Source: an uncultured Mycoplasmatota bacterium (GTDB lineage Bacteria > Bacillota_I > Bacilli_A > RF39 > UBA660). Taken from it: DNA of 64,000 nucleotides. Shown here piece after piece: positions 51,045 through 60,900 of this stretch (positions within the stretch are counted from its first letter, which is position 1; every line of letters starts with the position of its first letter). A program made the position numbers and the translations under genes. The notes under the pieces were generated by a model. That model worked only from the letters and a program-made list of their open reading frames with translations. It had not been told where the DNA came from and ran no database searches. The stretch lies in assembly GCA_948470005.1 (NCBI GenBank), contig CAOKNI010000002.1:1-64000 (forward strand), given 5' to 3'.

Positions 51045-51469
51045 TACTCTTCACCCTTTCTAACCACTAGCTTTACGCCATCTACGCTCTCTACTATTAC
51101 AGTTGAGCCTTTATTTATTTTCATATTGCTAATAGCACTCCAACGCTTGCCATCAACTTTCACTTCGCCAATTTTTAATTTCGTAATCTCTTCCGTGACT
51201 ACGCCTTCCATTCCTATTACTCGGTCTAAATTAGTTTTAACATTCATTTTACCAAATTTTTTCACTAACACTGGTCTAGTAATAAGCATTAAAACTAACC
51301 CTAAAACTACAAATACCGCAAATTGTATATAAAAAGAATCTACAAAAAACGACAAAAATAGACTTACTAAACCACTTGCGATAAACCAAACACTAACAAG
51401 ATTAATCGTAATAGCTTCTAAAACTGTTAACAGAATAATCAAAATTAACCATGAAATCCACATATACAT
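51044..51469 (-). CDS. NfeD-family membrane protein
   Basis: 141 residues. Three membrane segments (about 5-75) and a C-terminal OB-like domain (about 85-141, with GMEGVVTEEI, GEVKVDGKRWSAIS). It is the short NfeD type without protease. It is coupled to the SPFH protein, with which it probably forms a membrane complex. Confidence 0.92.
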   Translation of the reverse strand: MYMWISWLILIILLTVLEAITINLVSVWFIASGLVSLFLSFFVDSFYIQFAVFVVLGLVLMLITRPVLVKKFGKMNVKTNLDRVIGMEGVVTEEITKLKIGEVKVDGKRWSAISNMKINKGSTVIVESVDGVKLVVRKGEE

Positions 51470-51543
51470 AACATCACCTACCTAATTAAATTATACTTTA
51501 AATAAATTAAAAATACAACACAAGAAAAAGAATATCTTAATTT

Positions 51544-52785
51544 TTAACCATAAGTTAAGAATGGTTCTATATCTTGATATTCTATTTGAGTTTCTAAAAG
51601 CTTACCTCCATAATGATTACCTAAAATATTAAAGAAATATTCATATCCTTCTCTATTCTCTTCCCAAGGCATAATTTCGGTATAGTCATGCAATCTAATA
51701 GTTTGATCTTGAATAAAATTCCAAAGGCAATCGGTAAAAGCCTCCAAGGCATCAGGATAATCATTAATATTTACTGATGCATATTCTCCGCTTTCATAAG
51801 AGTTAAATCCTCCTGGGGCTGTTATAACATCTAAAAGATTATTGGGGTATTCAGTACTTATTAATCTATTTAAGGCAACAGTCATTAGAGCAAAAGCCTC
51901 TTTATAATTGAGGTTACCACCAGCTTTAATTAAAGTTGGAGCTATTATATTGTTATAATCTTCAATACTAACATTTAATTTAGAAAGTAAATCTGTAACA
52001 GGGCCACTATATGATACTAAATCGTCAGACACATATTTAACTTCTGGTGCTCTAATATTACTATACTTATTATCTACTTCTTTACGATGTTCAACCTCTA
52101 ATTTACTATCAAGGGCAAATAAAAGATAGCGTAATTCATCCAAAGTAAGATTATATTCTTCCATTAAGTAATCTACTTTTTCACTTGCATCAAGCTCCAT
52201 AAAAACAACTTCTGAATCTCTGTTTTGAAATGCTATATTAGATCCTTTAATTATACTTTTTATATTTTCTAATTCCATACTGGAATAATCAAGAGGTGGA
52301 AACACTGGCTTTGATGCTACATTTAATTTACTACTACTTTTAAAGGAAAAAAGTGAGAGAAGAAAAGCTATAAAACAAATAATCTTAGAAATTATTTTAA
52401 CAATTTTATTATTTGCTATTTTATTAAAAATTTTAGTAAAAATATTTGGCTTTTTAGTTTTAGGCGTTATTCTTTTAGCCTTTTTGACTTTTTTATTCTT
52501 TTTATCTGGAATTAAATGTGCCTTACTTTGAAGCCTTTTACCAACTAAACGACTTTTATTATGAACAATTGTGGAAGAGGCCATTTCTTCTTCTGTTATA
52601 GTTTGAGTATATGCTAAAATACTATCTAAATCATATTCTGAAGTAGTAGCACCTGAATTTATTTCATGGCAAGGGGACTCAATTTTTTGAGCTCTTTTAG
52701 GTACATAATTAGGATCTTCCGCTATTTCCGTCCCTATTAATAATCTCTTTGCCTTATATGGCTCTTTTTTTATCACATCAGCCAT
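51544..52785 (-). CDS. Membrane protein with SleB/CwlJ-like C-terminal domain
   Basis: 413 residues. A basic, disordered N-terminus (1-130), one membrane segment (about 132-152), a middle helical part (about 175-255) and a C-terminal domain where YKEAFALMTVALNRLIST, YPNNLLDVI and TAPGGFNSYESGEY match cell-wall hydrolase_2 (SleB/CwlJ). The Glu expected in the GEARGE-like segment is not seen (KAGGNLNYKE), so lytic activity is in doubt. It has its own strong promoter. The ger operon elsewhere in the window makes a spore or cortex link attractive but unproven. Confidence 0.6.
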   Translation of the reverse strand: MADVIKKEPYKAKRLLIGTEIAEDPNYVPKRAQKIESPCHEINSGATTSEYDLDSILAYTQTITEEEMASSTIVHNKSRLVGKRLQSKAHLIPDKKNKKVKKAKRITPKTKKPNIFTKIFNKIANNKIVKIISKIICFIAFLLSLFSFKSSSKLNVASKPVFPPLDYSSMELENIKSIIKGSNIAFQNRDSEVVFMELDASEKVDYLMEEYNLTLDELRYLLFALDSKLEVEHRKEVDNKYSNIRAPEVKYVSDDLVSYSGPVTDLLSKLNVSIEDYNNIIAPTLIKAGGNLNYKEAFALMTVALNRLISTEYPNNLLDVITAPGGFNSYESGEYASVNINDYPDALEAFTDCLWNFIQDQTIRLHDYTEIMPWEENREGYEYFFNILGNHYGGKLLETQIEYQDIEPFLTYG

Positions 52786-52809
52786 AAAATCACCCCTGAA
52801 ATTAGCTGT

Positions 52810-52838
52810 ATCCTACCATATAATGACGAAAAAGTCAA
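52810..52838 (-). promoter_or_regulatory. Promoter of the SleB-like gene
   Basis: TTGACT (52833-52838), 17-nt spacer, TAGGAT (52810-52815). Confidence 0.8.
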
Positions 52839-52866
52839 GAAAAATATTGTAATCGTTAGCTAAACA

Positions 52867-53784
52867 CTAATAATCATATCTTTTCCCCTCTACAAGTGGA
52901 TTAATATATCGGTTTTTAATATTAAATAACTCTATTTCAGATATATCTTTTTTCTTTATCGTTCTAAATTTCTCTAATTCTTTCTTAAAACTAGAATCTT
53001 TAGAAGCAAAAGCATTAAAAATATTCATAAGCTCTTCTTCATTTAAAATATATAAATCATTATACTTAATAACCATTTTTTTAATAGCATATCTTGTAAT
53101 ATTAGCTAACAAAAACATCATATATGTATCATAATTACTATGACATTCTTTATTAATTAAATCATTCAAATAAATTATACGATTAGCTGTTTCCCTATTT
53201 TTAAACCCTAGTTCTAGTTCTTTATCTTCATTTTGATAAACTGCTATATTTTCTAAAATTTCTTCAATCTGTGAAAAATTAAGAGATTTCGTCCAACCTA
53301 GACTTGTTAAAATAATACCATCTATTCTATCTGCACATAATTTAGGTCTCTTATTATCAACTATAGAATGTTTTTTAAAATCTTTAATATTTCGAAATGC
53401 TATTTTATCTTTTCTAAGCATTCTTTTTAGCTCGACATCACACTTTAGTATCTCCTCAGTTTTAGCTTCTGTTGATTCTTGTAAAATATAATCTTCATTC
53501 ATATAATCAATCACATGTGAAAAACACGGAGTTGCTATATCATGAAATAAAGCTGCTAAAGTTGCTTCTTTATTATGAGTATACTTCCAAGTTAACAGTG
53601 CCACTGTTAACGAATGATCAAAACGACTTATATAAAAAGAAAAATTATAAACATCACTAGAAGCATAATCCATTCCACAAAAATAACCAACTTTTTGCAA
53701 TCGCTTTAAATTTTTTAACTCTAAATATTTAATCAAAAAAGATGGAATAGGTCCCAATTTTTCTAAATATAAACTAATATTCAT
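52867..53784 (-). CDS. HD-domain phosphohydrolase
   Basis: 305 residues. FDHSLTVALL (His near 56) and FHDIATPCFSH (HD near 80-90) with ADRIDGI (about 152) form a HD metal site as in dNTPase-like proteins. It is cytoplasmic. The substrate may be a nucleotide or nucleotide second messenger. It begins 16 nt after the stop of the upstream TrkA-C membrane gene. Confidence 0.87.
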   Translation of the reverse strand: MNISLYLEKLGPIPSFLIKYLELKNLKRLQKVGYFCGMDYASSDVYNFSFYISRFDHSLTVALLTWKYTHNKEATLAALFHDIATPCFSHVIDYMNEDYILQESTEAKTEEILKCDVELKRMLRKDKIAFRNIKDFKKHSIVDNKRPKLCADRIDGIILTSLGWTKSLNFSQIEEILENIAVYQNEDKELELGFKNRETANRIIYLNDLINKECHSNYDTYMMFLLANITRYAIKKMVIKYNDLYILNEEELMNIFNAFASKDSSFKKELEKFRTIKKKDISEIELFNIKNRYINPLVEGKRYDY

Positions 53785-53800
53785 AAATGCTAATCCTTTC

Positions 53801-54490
53801 CTATTTTTTTATAAACAAATTCGTAATATTTTTTTTACTTCCAAGCATTAATATTGTATCTTTTCTTTTAAATTTAAACTGTGAATTAAACTCACTTATA
53901 ATTTGCAAATTCCTCGTTACCATCAATATTTTAAGTTCTTTTTTACTACTTAAAAAATCTATTATATTACTTCTCAATAATATTTTTGGCAAATTGTTCA
54001 ATTTAACTTCAGCTAAAACTTGATTTTCATAATAATCATAAATTATTAACTGGTTTTCCTTATTATAAACAAATCTATTAACCAAAAACATTATTATTTT
54101 ATCAATTCTAATACGTACCTTCGCAATTTTTCTAGAAAAGAAAAGCAAAACAATGACAATAGAAGAAATAAGCAAATTAAAGATTAACTCTTGCCATGTT
54201 GATTCTAGCATTGAAGTAAAAATAGCCACTAAAGTAGAAATTATTGTTATATTAAAAATATAGCTAATTATCATTATATCTCTAGTCACTCTTTTACGCC
54301 TTTTAGTCGAAAGCATTTTTTCGCTTTCTTGCGTTGTAAAACCTGTTCCGGTTAATAACGATGTTACTTGAAACCTTGCTTGTTCTTTTGTAAGACCACT
54401 AAGTTCATATAATGCCGCAAAAATTCCTATAATTACCTCATACACTACCATTAAAATATCAAATGCTATAAAAGCTGATATTATATTCAT
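53801..54490 (-). CDS. Membrane protein with TrkA-C (RCK-C) like domain
   Basis: 229 residues. Membrane segments near 8-28, 75-95 and 100-120, the motif ARFQVTSLLTGTGFTTQESE (about 38-57) and a C-terminal RCK-C-like domain (about 145-229, ending in DTILMLGSKKNI). The pattern is that of Bacillus membrane proteins annotated as TrkA C-terminal domain proteins. A ligand-gated transport role is possible. It is followed by the HD gene. Confidence 0.78.
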   Translation of the reverse strand: MNIISAFIAFDILMVVYEVIIGIFAALYELSGLTKEQARFQVTSLLTGTGFTTQESEKMLSTKRRKRVTRDIMIISYIFNITIISTLVAIFTSMLESTWQELIFNLLISSIVIVLLFFSRKIAKVRIRIDKIIMFLVNRFVYNKENQLIIYDYYENQVLAEVKLNNLPKILLRSNIIDFLSSKKELKILMVTRNLQIISEFNSQFKFKRKDTILMLGSKKNITNLFIKK

Positions 54491-54510
54491 TCTTCCACCT
54501 CTTTAGATAA

Positions 54511-54533
54511 TTAAAAGCGAACCCTTGGCCCGC
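54511..54533 (-). terminator. Terminator of ileS
   Basis: 7-bp stem with two G-U pairs (54517-54523, 54527-54533), 3-nt loop, then TTTTAATT on the minus strand. Confidence 0.7.
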
Positions 54534-54544
54534 AATTAATTATT

Positions 54545-57500
54545 TTAAATCTTTGTAATTTTTATATTAGTTTCATGACCATTTAAATCAAATTTATTTG
54601 TAACGTCTGCATCATAATTAATTTCTGTCGCTAATGTTTCTTGCTTAATATAATTGCATAAATCTGTAACAGCCTCTTGAACTAAACTATCACCATTATA
54701 AATAATTTTTATTCGATCACTAATATTATAATTTTCATTCTTTCGAATATTTTGAATTTTAGACACAAATTCTCGAGCAATACCTTCTAATATTAATTCC
54801 GGAGTTAAATCAGTATTTAAAATAATAAAATAATTATTTTCCATGCCCACATTAAATCCTTCTTTAGATGATATTCTAATATCAACCATATCTTTATTTA
54901 CTTCTAAATCTTCGTCATTTAAAGATACAGTAATAACTTCATTATTATTTAACTTATTTATTAAAGATTTATCTAAGGACTCTAGTTTTGCTGCAAATTC
55001 TTTAATTTTAGATCCTAAAACTTTTCCTACCACTTTAAAGTTTGGTTTTACTGTAAAGTTCATATAAGCATCTAAATCATTTACAAATAGCACTTCCTTA
55101 ACATTTAATTCCTCTTTAATCAAAGGAATCAAATCTCCTAATAAACTTTCATATTCACCAAGAATTAAAGCTTCACTTAAAGGCTGACGCACCTTTATTT
55201 TATTTTCTTCCCGCACCATCCGGCCAATTGAAATTAAATTACGAACTAAATCCATTTTAGCTTCAATATCTTCATCAATTAAACTAGCATCATAAACTGG
55301 ATAATCAGTTAAATGTACTGACTCCTCTCCTGTTAGATTACGATACATTTCTTCGCTTAAGAAAGGCGTAATTGGTGCAATCAATTTAGATAGACCTACT
55401 AAAACCTCATAAGTAGTTATATAAACAGCTTTTTTAGACTCATTAAGAGAACTCCCCCAAAAACGATTACGATTACGTCTAATATACCAATTTGATAAAT
55501 CTTCTGAAACAAAAGCAGTTAATAAACGAACAACTTTATTTAAATCATATTCTTCAAAAGCATTAGTAACATTTTGAACTAATTTATTATATTTTGATAA
55601 TAACCACTTATCAATTTCTTCTCTTTCTTTAACTGGTATCTGACATTTTAGAATATCTATATTATCAACACTTGCATACATTGCAAAGAAATTATAAGTA
55701 TTTCGAAGAGGATTAAAGAATTTTGAATAAACTTCTTTTAACCCTTCAATATCAAATTTTAAAGGGGTCCACACCGGCGAAACATAAGGAAGATAAAATC
55801 TTACTGTATCCGCTCCATATTCTTTAATTGTTGTAAATGGTTCTACAATATTACCACGACTTTTACTCATCTTCTTGCCTTCAGCATCTAATAACAAATC
55901 ATTAACTAAGACGTTCTTAAATGGACTACATCCTTTTACAAAAGTCGAAATAACCATTAAAGTATAAAACCATCCTCTTGTTTGGTCAATACCTTCACAA
56001 ATAAAATCTGCTGGAAATTGGGTTTCCCATAATTCCTTATTTTCAAACGGATAATGATATTGAGCAAATGGCATCGCTCCACTATCAAACCAACAATCTA
56101 AAACATCAGGGATACGCGTCATTTTTTTGCCACATTCCGGACATTTCAAATGAATATCATCAATATAAGGTTTATGTAAATCAAAATCTTTACCAATTTC
56201 TTCTATTGCCATTTCCTTTAGTTCTTTTATAGAGCCAACCATATGATTATAACCACATTCGCACTTCCAAAAAGGAATAGGACTACCCCAATAACGACTA
56301 CGTGATACATTCCAATCTTTAGCATTAGCTATCCAGTTTGCAAATCTTTTTTCACCAACATACGCCGGATACCAATTAACTTGTTTATTAGCTTCCACCA
56401 TTTCATCTTTAAATGCACTTACTTTAATGTAATAACTAGGCATTGAATAATAAATAAGTGGAGTATGACAACGCCAACAATGCGGATAATCATGCATAAT
56501 TTTTTGCTTCTTAAATAATTTGTCATTCTCTTTTAAATAAATAACAACTTCTTCATTAACATCATGAACAAATTTATTAGCCCATAATCCTTCTGTATAA
56601 CAACCATCTTTACCTACTGGATTAAGCATAGGTAAATCATACTTTTTAGCAACAGATGCATCATCTTCACCAAAAGCTGGAGCGATGTGAACTATACCTG
56701 TTCCATCTTCCATCGTTACATAATTATCACATGTAACATAAAAAGCTTTTTTATTCACTGTAAGAGATGGTATTAATTGTTCATATTCTTGATATTCTAA
56801 AGTTTTACCTTTAAAAGTTTCAAGTATTTTAACTTCATCACCCATAACTTTACTTACCAAAGATGTAGCTAAAATAAACTTATTACCTTTAGCTTCTACT
56901 AAAGAATAATCTTCATCTGGATTAACGCATAAAGCTACATTTGCAATTAAAGTCCAAGGCGTAGTAGTCCAAACAAGAAAATATATATCTTCATCTTTTT
57001 TCTTAAATGGCACATATACTGTTAAAGCTTGGTCTTGTTGATAATCTTGAGCCACTTCATGAGTTGCGAGTCCTGTTCCGCAATGCGGACAATATGGGAC
57101 CACTCTTGTTCCTTCATAAAACATATTTTCTTCGTAAAATTTCTTTAATATCCACCATTCGGTTTCGATATATTCATTCTTATAAGTTAAATAAGGATTT
57201 ATTACATCAATAAATTGCCCCATTTGTTTAGTTAAATCAGTAAAAGCTGCTTCATTTTCTCTAACACTTTTACGACACTCAAGATTAAATTTATCAATGC
57301 CTAAAGCTTCAATTTCTTTTTTACTCGAAATTCCCAATTTTTTTTCAACATGATTTTCTACAGGTAGTCCATGCGTATCCCAGCCCACTTTACGTAAGAC
57401 TTTATATCCTTTCATTGCTTTATACTTACATATTGCATCTTTAAGATTTTTGGCTACCATATGATGAAGACCTGGAAACCCATTAGCAAATGCTGGACCA

Positions 57501-57640
57501 TCATAAAAAACAAAATATTCCCCATTTTCACGATTTTTAATTTGTTTTTCGGTCATTTCATTAATACTATTCCAAGAGGCTAGTATTTCACTTTCAATTA
57601 TACTTGCTTTTCTTTTGTCTAATTCTTTAAATTTTTGCAT
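54545..57640 (-). CDS. ileS: Isoleucyl-tRNA synthetase
   Basis: 1031 residues, the long (type 2) form. The HIGH region is PGLHHMVAKN (about 55-64) and the KMSKS motif is GKKMSKSRGN. Editing domain residues (GWDTHGLPVE, TTPWTL) are present, with Cys pairs CPHCG and CPECGKK as zinc sites. Type 2 enzymes are known for low sensitivity to mupirocin. It is controlled by the T-box leader at 57655-57868. Confidence 0.97.
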   Translation of the reverse strand: MQKFKELDKRKASIIESEILASWNSINEMTEKQIKNRENGEYFVFYDGPAFANGFPGLHHMVAKNLKDAICKYKAMKGYKVLRKVGWDTHGLPVENHVEKKLGISSKKEIEALGIDKFNLECRKSVRENEAAFTDLTKQMGQFIDVINPYLTYKNEYIETEWWILKKFYEENMFYEGTRVVPYCPHCGTGLATHEVAQDYQQDQALTVYVPFKKKDEDIYFLVWTTTPWTLIANVALCVNPDEDYSLVEAKGNKFILATSLVSKVMGDEVKILETFKGKTLEYQEYEQLIPSLTVNKKAFYVTCDNYVTMEDGTGIVHIAPAFGEDDASVAKKYDLPMLNPVGKDGCYTEGLWANKFVHDVNEEVVIYLKENDKLFKKQKIMHDYPHCWRCHTPLIYYSMPSYYIKVSAFKDEMVEANKQVNWYPAYVGEKRFANWIANAKDWNVSRSRYWGSPIPFWKCECGYNHMVGSIKELKEMAIEEIGKDFDLHKPYIDDIHLKCPECGKKMTRIPDVLDCWFDSGAMPFAQYHYPFENKELWETQFPADFICEGIDQTRGWFYTLMVISTFVKGCSPFKNVLVNDLLLDAEGKKMSKSRGNIVEPFTTIKEYGADTVRFYLPYVSPVWTPLKFDIEGLKEVYSKFFNPLRNTYNFFAMYASVDNIDILKCQIPVKEREEIDKWLLSKYNKLVQNVTNAFEEYDLNKVVRLLTAFVSEDLSNWYIRRNRNRFWGSSLNESKKAVYITTYEVLVGLSKLIAPITPFLSEEMYRNLTGEESVHLTDYPVYDASLIDEDIEAKMDLVRNLISIGRMVREENKIKVRQPLSEALILGEYESLLGDLIPLIKEELNVKEVLFVNDLDAYMNFTVKPNFKVVGKVLGSKIKEFAAKLESLDKSLINKLNNNEVITVSLNDEDLEVNKDMVDIRISSKEGFNVGMENNYFIILNTDLTPELILEGIAREFVSKIQNIRKNENYNISDRIKIIYNGDSLVQEAVTDLCNYIKQETLATEINYDADVTNKFDLNGHETNIKITKI

Positions 57641-57654
57641 TTTTATTCCTCCTA

Positions 57655-57868
57655 ATTAAAAAGATGATACCAACGAAGGGCGAAAAATTTTCGCGGTACC
57701 ACCTTTATTTATAACTTTAGCTTTTAACGTAAGCTTAACCGTAATATCCTACTAAAATCAGATATCAGACTCCCAAGTGATTCTTTAAAAGCCATTTTGT
57801 TAATTTCCACCAACCATTAACTCTCTTCAAAAATAATTCTTTTAAACGTCTTGTTCCTTGCCTTTTCA
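57655..57868 (-). promoter_or_regulatory. T-box leader of ileS (Ile specifier)
   Basis: The T-box AAAGGTGGTACCGCG, AG-box AGAGAG, stem I with GGTTGGTGG and a specifier segment CTGATATCTGA carrying ATC (Ile) are all present. The terminator pairs GGTGGTACC with GGTATCATC around a GCGAAAA stem and ends in TTTTT. Uncharged tRNA-Ile should stabilise the antiterminator and raise ileS expression. Confidence 0.95.
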
Positions 57869-57874
57869 TTTAAT

Positions 57875-57903
57875 ATGTTATCACAAGTTTTTTTAATTGT
57901 AAA
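57875..57903 (-). promoter_or_regulatory. Promoter of the ileS T-box unit
   Basis: TTTACA (57898-57903), 17-nt spacer, TAACAT (57875-57880). It overlaps the terminator of the upstream gene. Confidence 0.6.
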
Positions 57904-57928
57904 GAAAAGATGCAGAAAATTTGCATCT
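57901..57928 (-). terminator. Terminator of the 1599-residue protein gene
   Basis: Arms AGATGCA/TGCATCT (57908-57914, 57922-57928), 7-nt loop, then TTTTCTTT on the minus strand, at the stop codon. Confidence 0.85.
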
Positions 57929-60900
57929 ATCCTGTTTTTGACCGAATTAATTGTCGCAATTTTAATAATTTTAATTCTGGATCAATGCTATATTTAACAT
58001 CAGCTAAAATACTATCAATAGTCTTATCAATAATGTTAATGAACTCAGCATCAATTGCTGCTAATCCCGCAACAGGATTATGCATTTGAGCTGCTAAAAT
58101 TTTATCTTTTATTTCTTGAAGTTCATCGATTATATCTTTTTCTGTTAAACCAGGTGCACATTCTATTTCATACCGGGCACCATTCGAGCAATTACAAACA
58201 TCAACATTGATTAAAGCAAATATTAATAGGCGATAATTATTTGCACTAGTTTTATCATTACTAGCTACTGCTTGATTATATTTTTCTAAAAATTTTAAAG
58301 CTGCCTTACTTTTGCAATCTCTAATGCTAATTCTTAAGTCATTAATTCTCTCTTTTTCTTGAATACACAAACTCCATATAGGGGCTGCATCAATCATAGA
58401 TTTTAAAGTAGCTATTTTCCCTTCCAGTCTTGCAACTTCATTTTGACAATCACTTAAAATTTTATCCTCGCTTTGTGGCATTGGAAAACGTATTAAAGTT
58501 GGTAAATCCATAACACTAGTATCATGAGCTACATCTTTATCAAAAGCATCTTTAATACCTGAAAGCATCTCTCTTGTATCCTCTGGATTATATTTAAAAT
58601 TATCGGCATCGGCTCTTAAAGCATTAAGAGAGTTTTTAAGACCTCTTCCCACAATAGTATCAAACATTCCTTTAATAGTATCAAGTGCTCCAGAACCTAA
58701 AGTTCGTGATTTAGCAGCTAATCTTTTTCCTGGTTTTGACGGAACTGCTAATGAAGCACTAGGTGCTACCGCCGGTAACCCACTCGATTCTTGTAATTTA
58801 GTTTCAGCTATAAGCTCCCTAACCTCATCAAGTAAACTTTGGGTGTTATCAATGCTAGTTGTTACTGTAGTAGCAGGAGCTATTTCTGCTAAATCTCCCC
58901 TACCCGTAGTAACTATATCTAATTTTAAATTTTCTTTAGCATCATCAGCTCTAGATACCATTCCTTTTCTAATTTGAGCAATATTTTCTAATCTATGTAA
59001 AGCCTCATCAAAAGATGATTTTAGTGATTCTTCTACTTTTCCTCCCAAAGATATAACATCTGGTGTTTCTAAAGTTTTAGATGATTTTAGAGGTCTAATT
59101 TTCTTCATAAAGCCAGCATTTGCTTTATAAGGTGGTAAAGATAAAACTTCTTTATTATTTTTTACCTCTTCTGAAATTGGATTAACTAAAGCTTCAAAAA
59201 ACTCTAATAATTTTGCTTCTGTATAATCTTTCTCTGGATTAGGTTTATCATATTTAGATAATTCTAAGAACTTATCAATTAATTTTCTAGTTAAAGCTTC
59301 ACTTTCTAAAACTTTTCTTTTTTCTTCATCTGCGATTTTAAGATTCTTTATAACTGTTAAAACATTAACTAAAGATGTTTGAGCTTGCTTTTCAGCCAAA
59401 ATCTTAATAATATGTTCTGTTGGTAATTCTTCTTCCACCTCTATTACTTTGCCGTCCAAAGGTATAACATCAGGTGTCTCTAATACTTTTGCTGGTCTCA
59501 AAGTTTTTCTTCTACTTATAGGAGCTACTGGTAAAGGTGCTAAAGCTTCATTATCATTAACTGATGAAAAACTTACAGGTGATTTAATCAAAGATTCAAA
59601 TGCTTCTTTTAATTTCGCATCTGTATAATCTTTCTCTGAATTTGGTTCATCATATTTAGATAACTCTAAGAACCTATCAATTAATTTTCTTGTTAAAGCT
59701 TCACTTTCTAAAACTTTTCTTTTTTCTTCATCTGCAATTTTAAGATTCTTTATAGATGCTAAAATATTAACTAAAGAAATCTGAGCTTGTTTCACAGCTA
59801 AAACACTAGTAATATGCTCTGTAGGTAAATCTTTTTGAGATTTTTCCATACTATCTATATCATCTAATCTCTGTTGAAATTCAGCATATTTAGCATCACG
59901 AGAATCTAAATATTCTAAAAGATTATCTAATGTTGGTGTAGCTTCACTTTTATCTGTTTGCTTTTCATCAACTTGAAGTGCACTTTCTGGTAATGGTATA
60001 GCTTCACTTGCTGATAAAACTTCTCCGCCAAGTGGTATAGCTCTGGCTCGAGTAGGTGTACCAGCTTCTAAGGCTAATTGTTCTTCATGTGGTGGTAATG
60101 CCAAAGTAACTTCTTCTTCTGCTACGCGACTTCTTTTTATAATCGGTAAATCCACCTCTAAAGAATCTATATCATTCAATTTCTGTTGGAATTCAGCATA
60201 TTTAGCATCACGAGAATCTAAATACTCTAAAAGATTATCTAATGTTGGTGTAGCTTCACTTTTATCTGTTTGCTTTTCATCAGCATGAAGCGTACTTTCC
60301 GGTAATGGTATAGCTTCACTTGCCGATAAAACTTCACCGCCAAGCGGTATAGCTCTAGCTTGAGTTGGCGTGCCTGCTTCTAACGCAAGATGCTCTTCAT
60401 GTGGTGGTAATGCCAAAGTGCCTTCGCCTTCCGCTAAACGACTTCGTCTTCTTACAATTGGTGCTGTCTCTAAAGTCCCTGCTTCTGCAAGTTTTCGTTC
60501 TATTTCTTTATGTCTATCTTCTAAATAATTTAAAAATTCTAAAAGATTATCTACCGTTGGATTATCAACTGCTTTCTTTGCTTTTTCTTGCAACTCCGCA
60601 TCAACTTTAAGCGTACTTTCTGGCAAAGGTATAGCTTCACTTGCCGATAAAACTTCTCCACCAAGTGGTATAGCTCTAGCTCGAGTTGGCGTACCGGCTT
60701 CTAACGCAAGATGCTCTTCATGTGGTGGTAATGCTAGTTGTCCTTGTAAAATTTCAGTATTACTATTACTTTGAGAAGCTTCGCCACTTACAGCATTAAT
60801 ATTCCGCGCTAAATCACTAAGAATACTAGGTTCTAATCTTCTAGTTCTTACCAAGTCATCACTACTTAAACTTCTATCTTGAACATTTAATTGTGCCTGT

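Noticed and set aside
60365..60610. Plus-strand frame of 81 codons inside the giant gene
   Set aside because: Antisense shadow of the repeat modules, Leu-rich by composition only.
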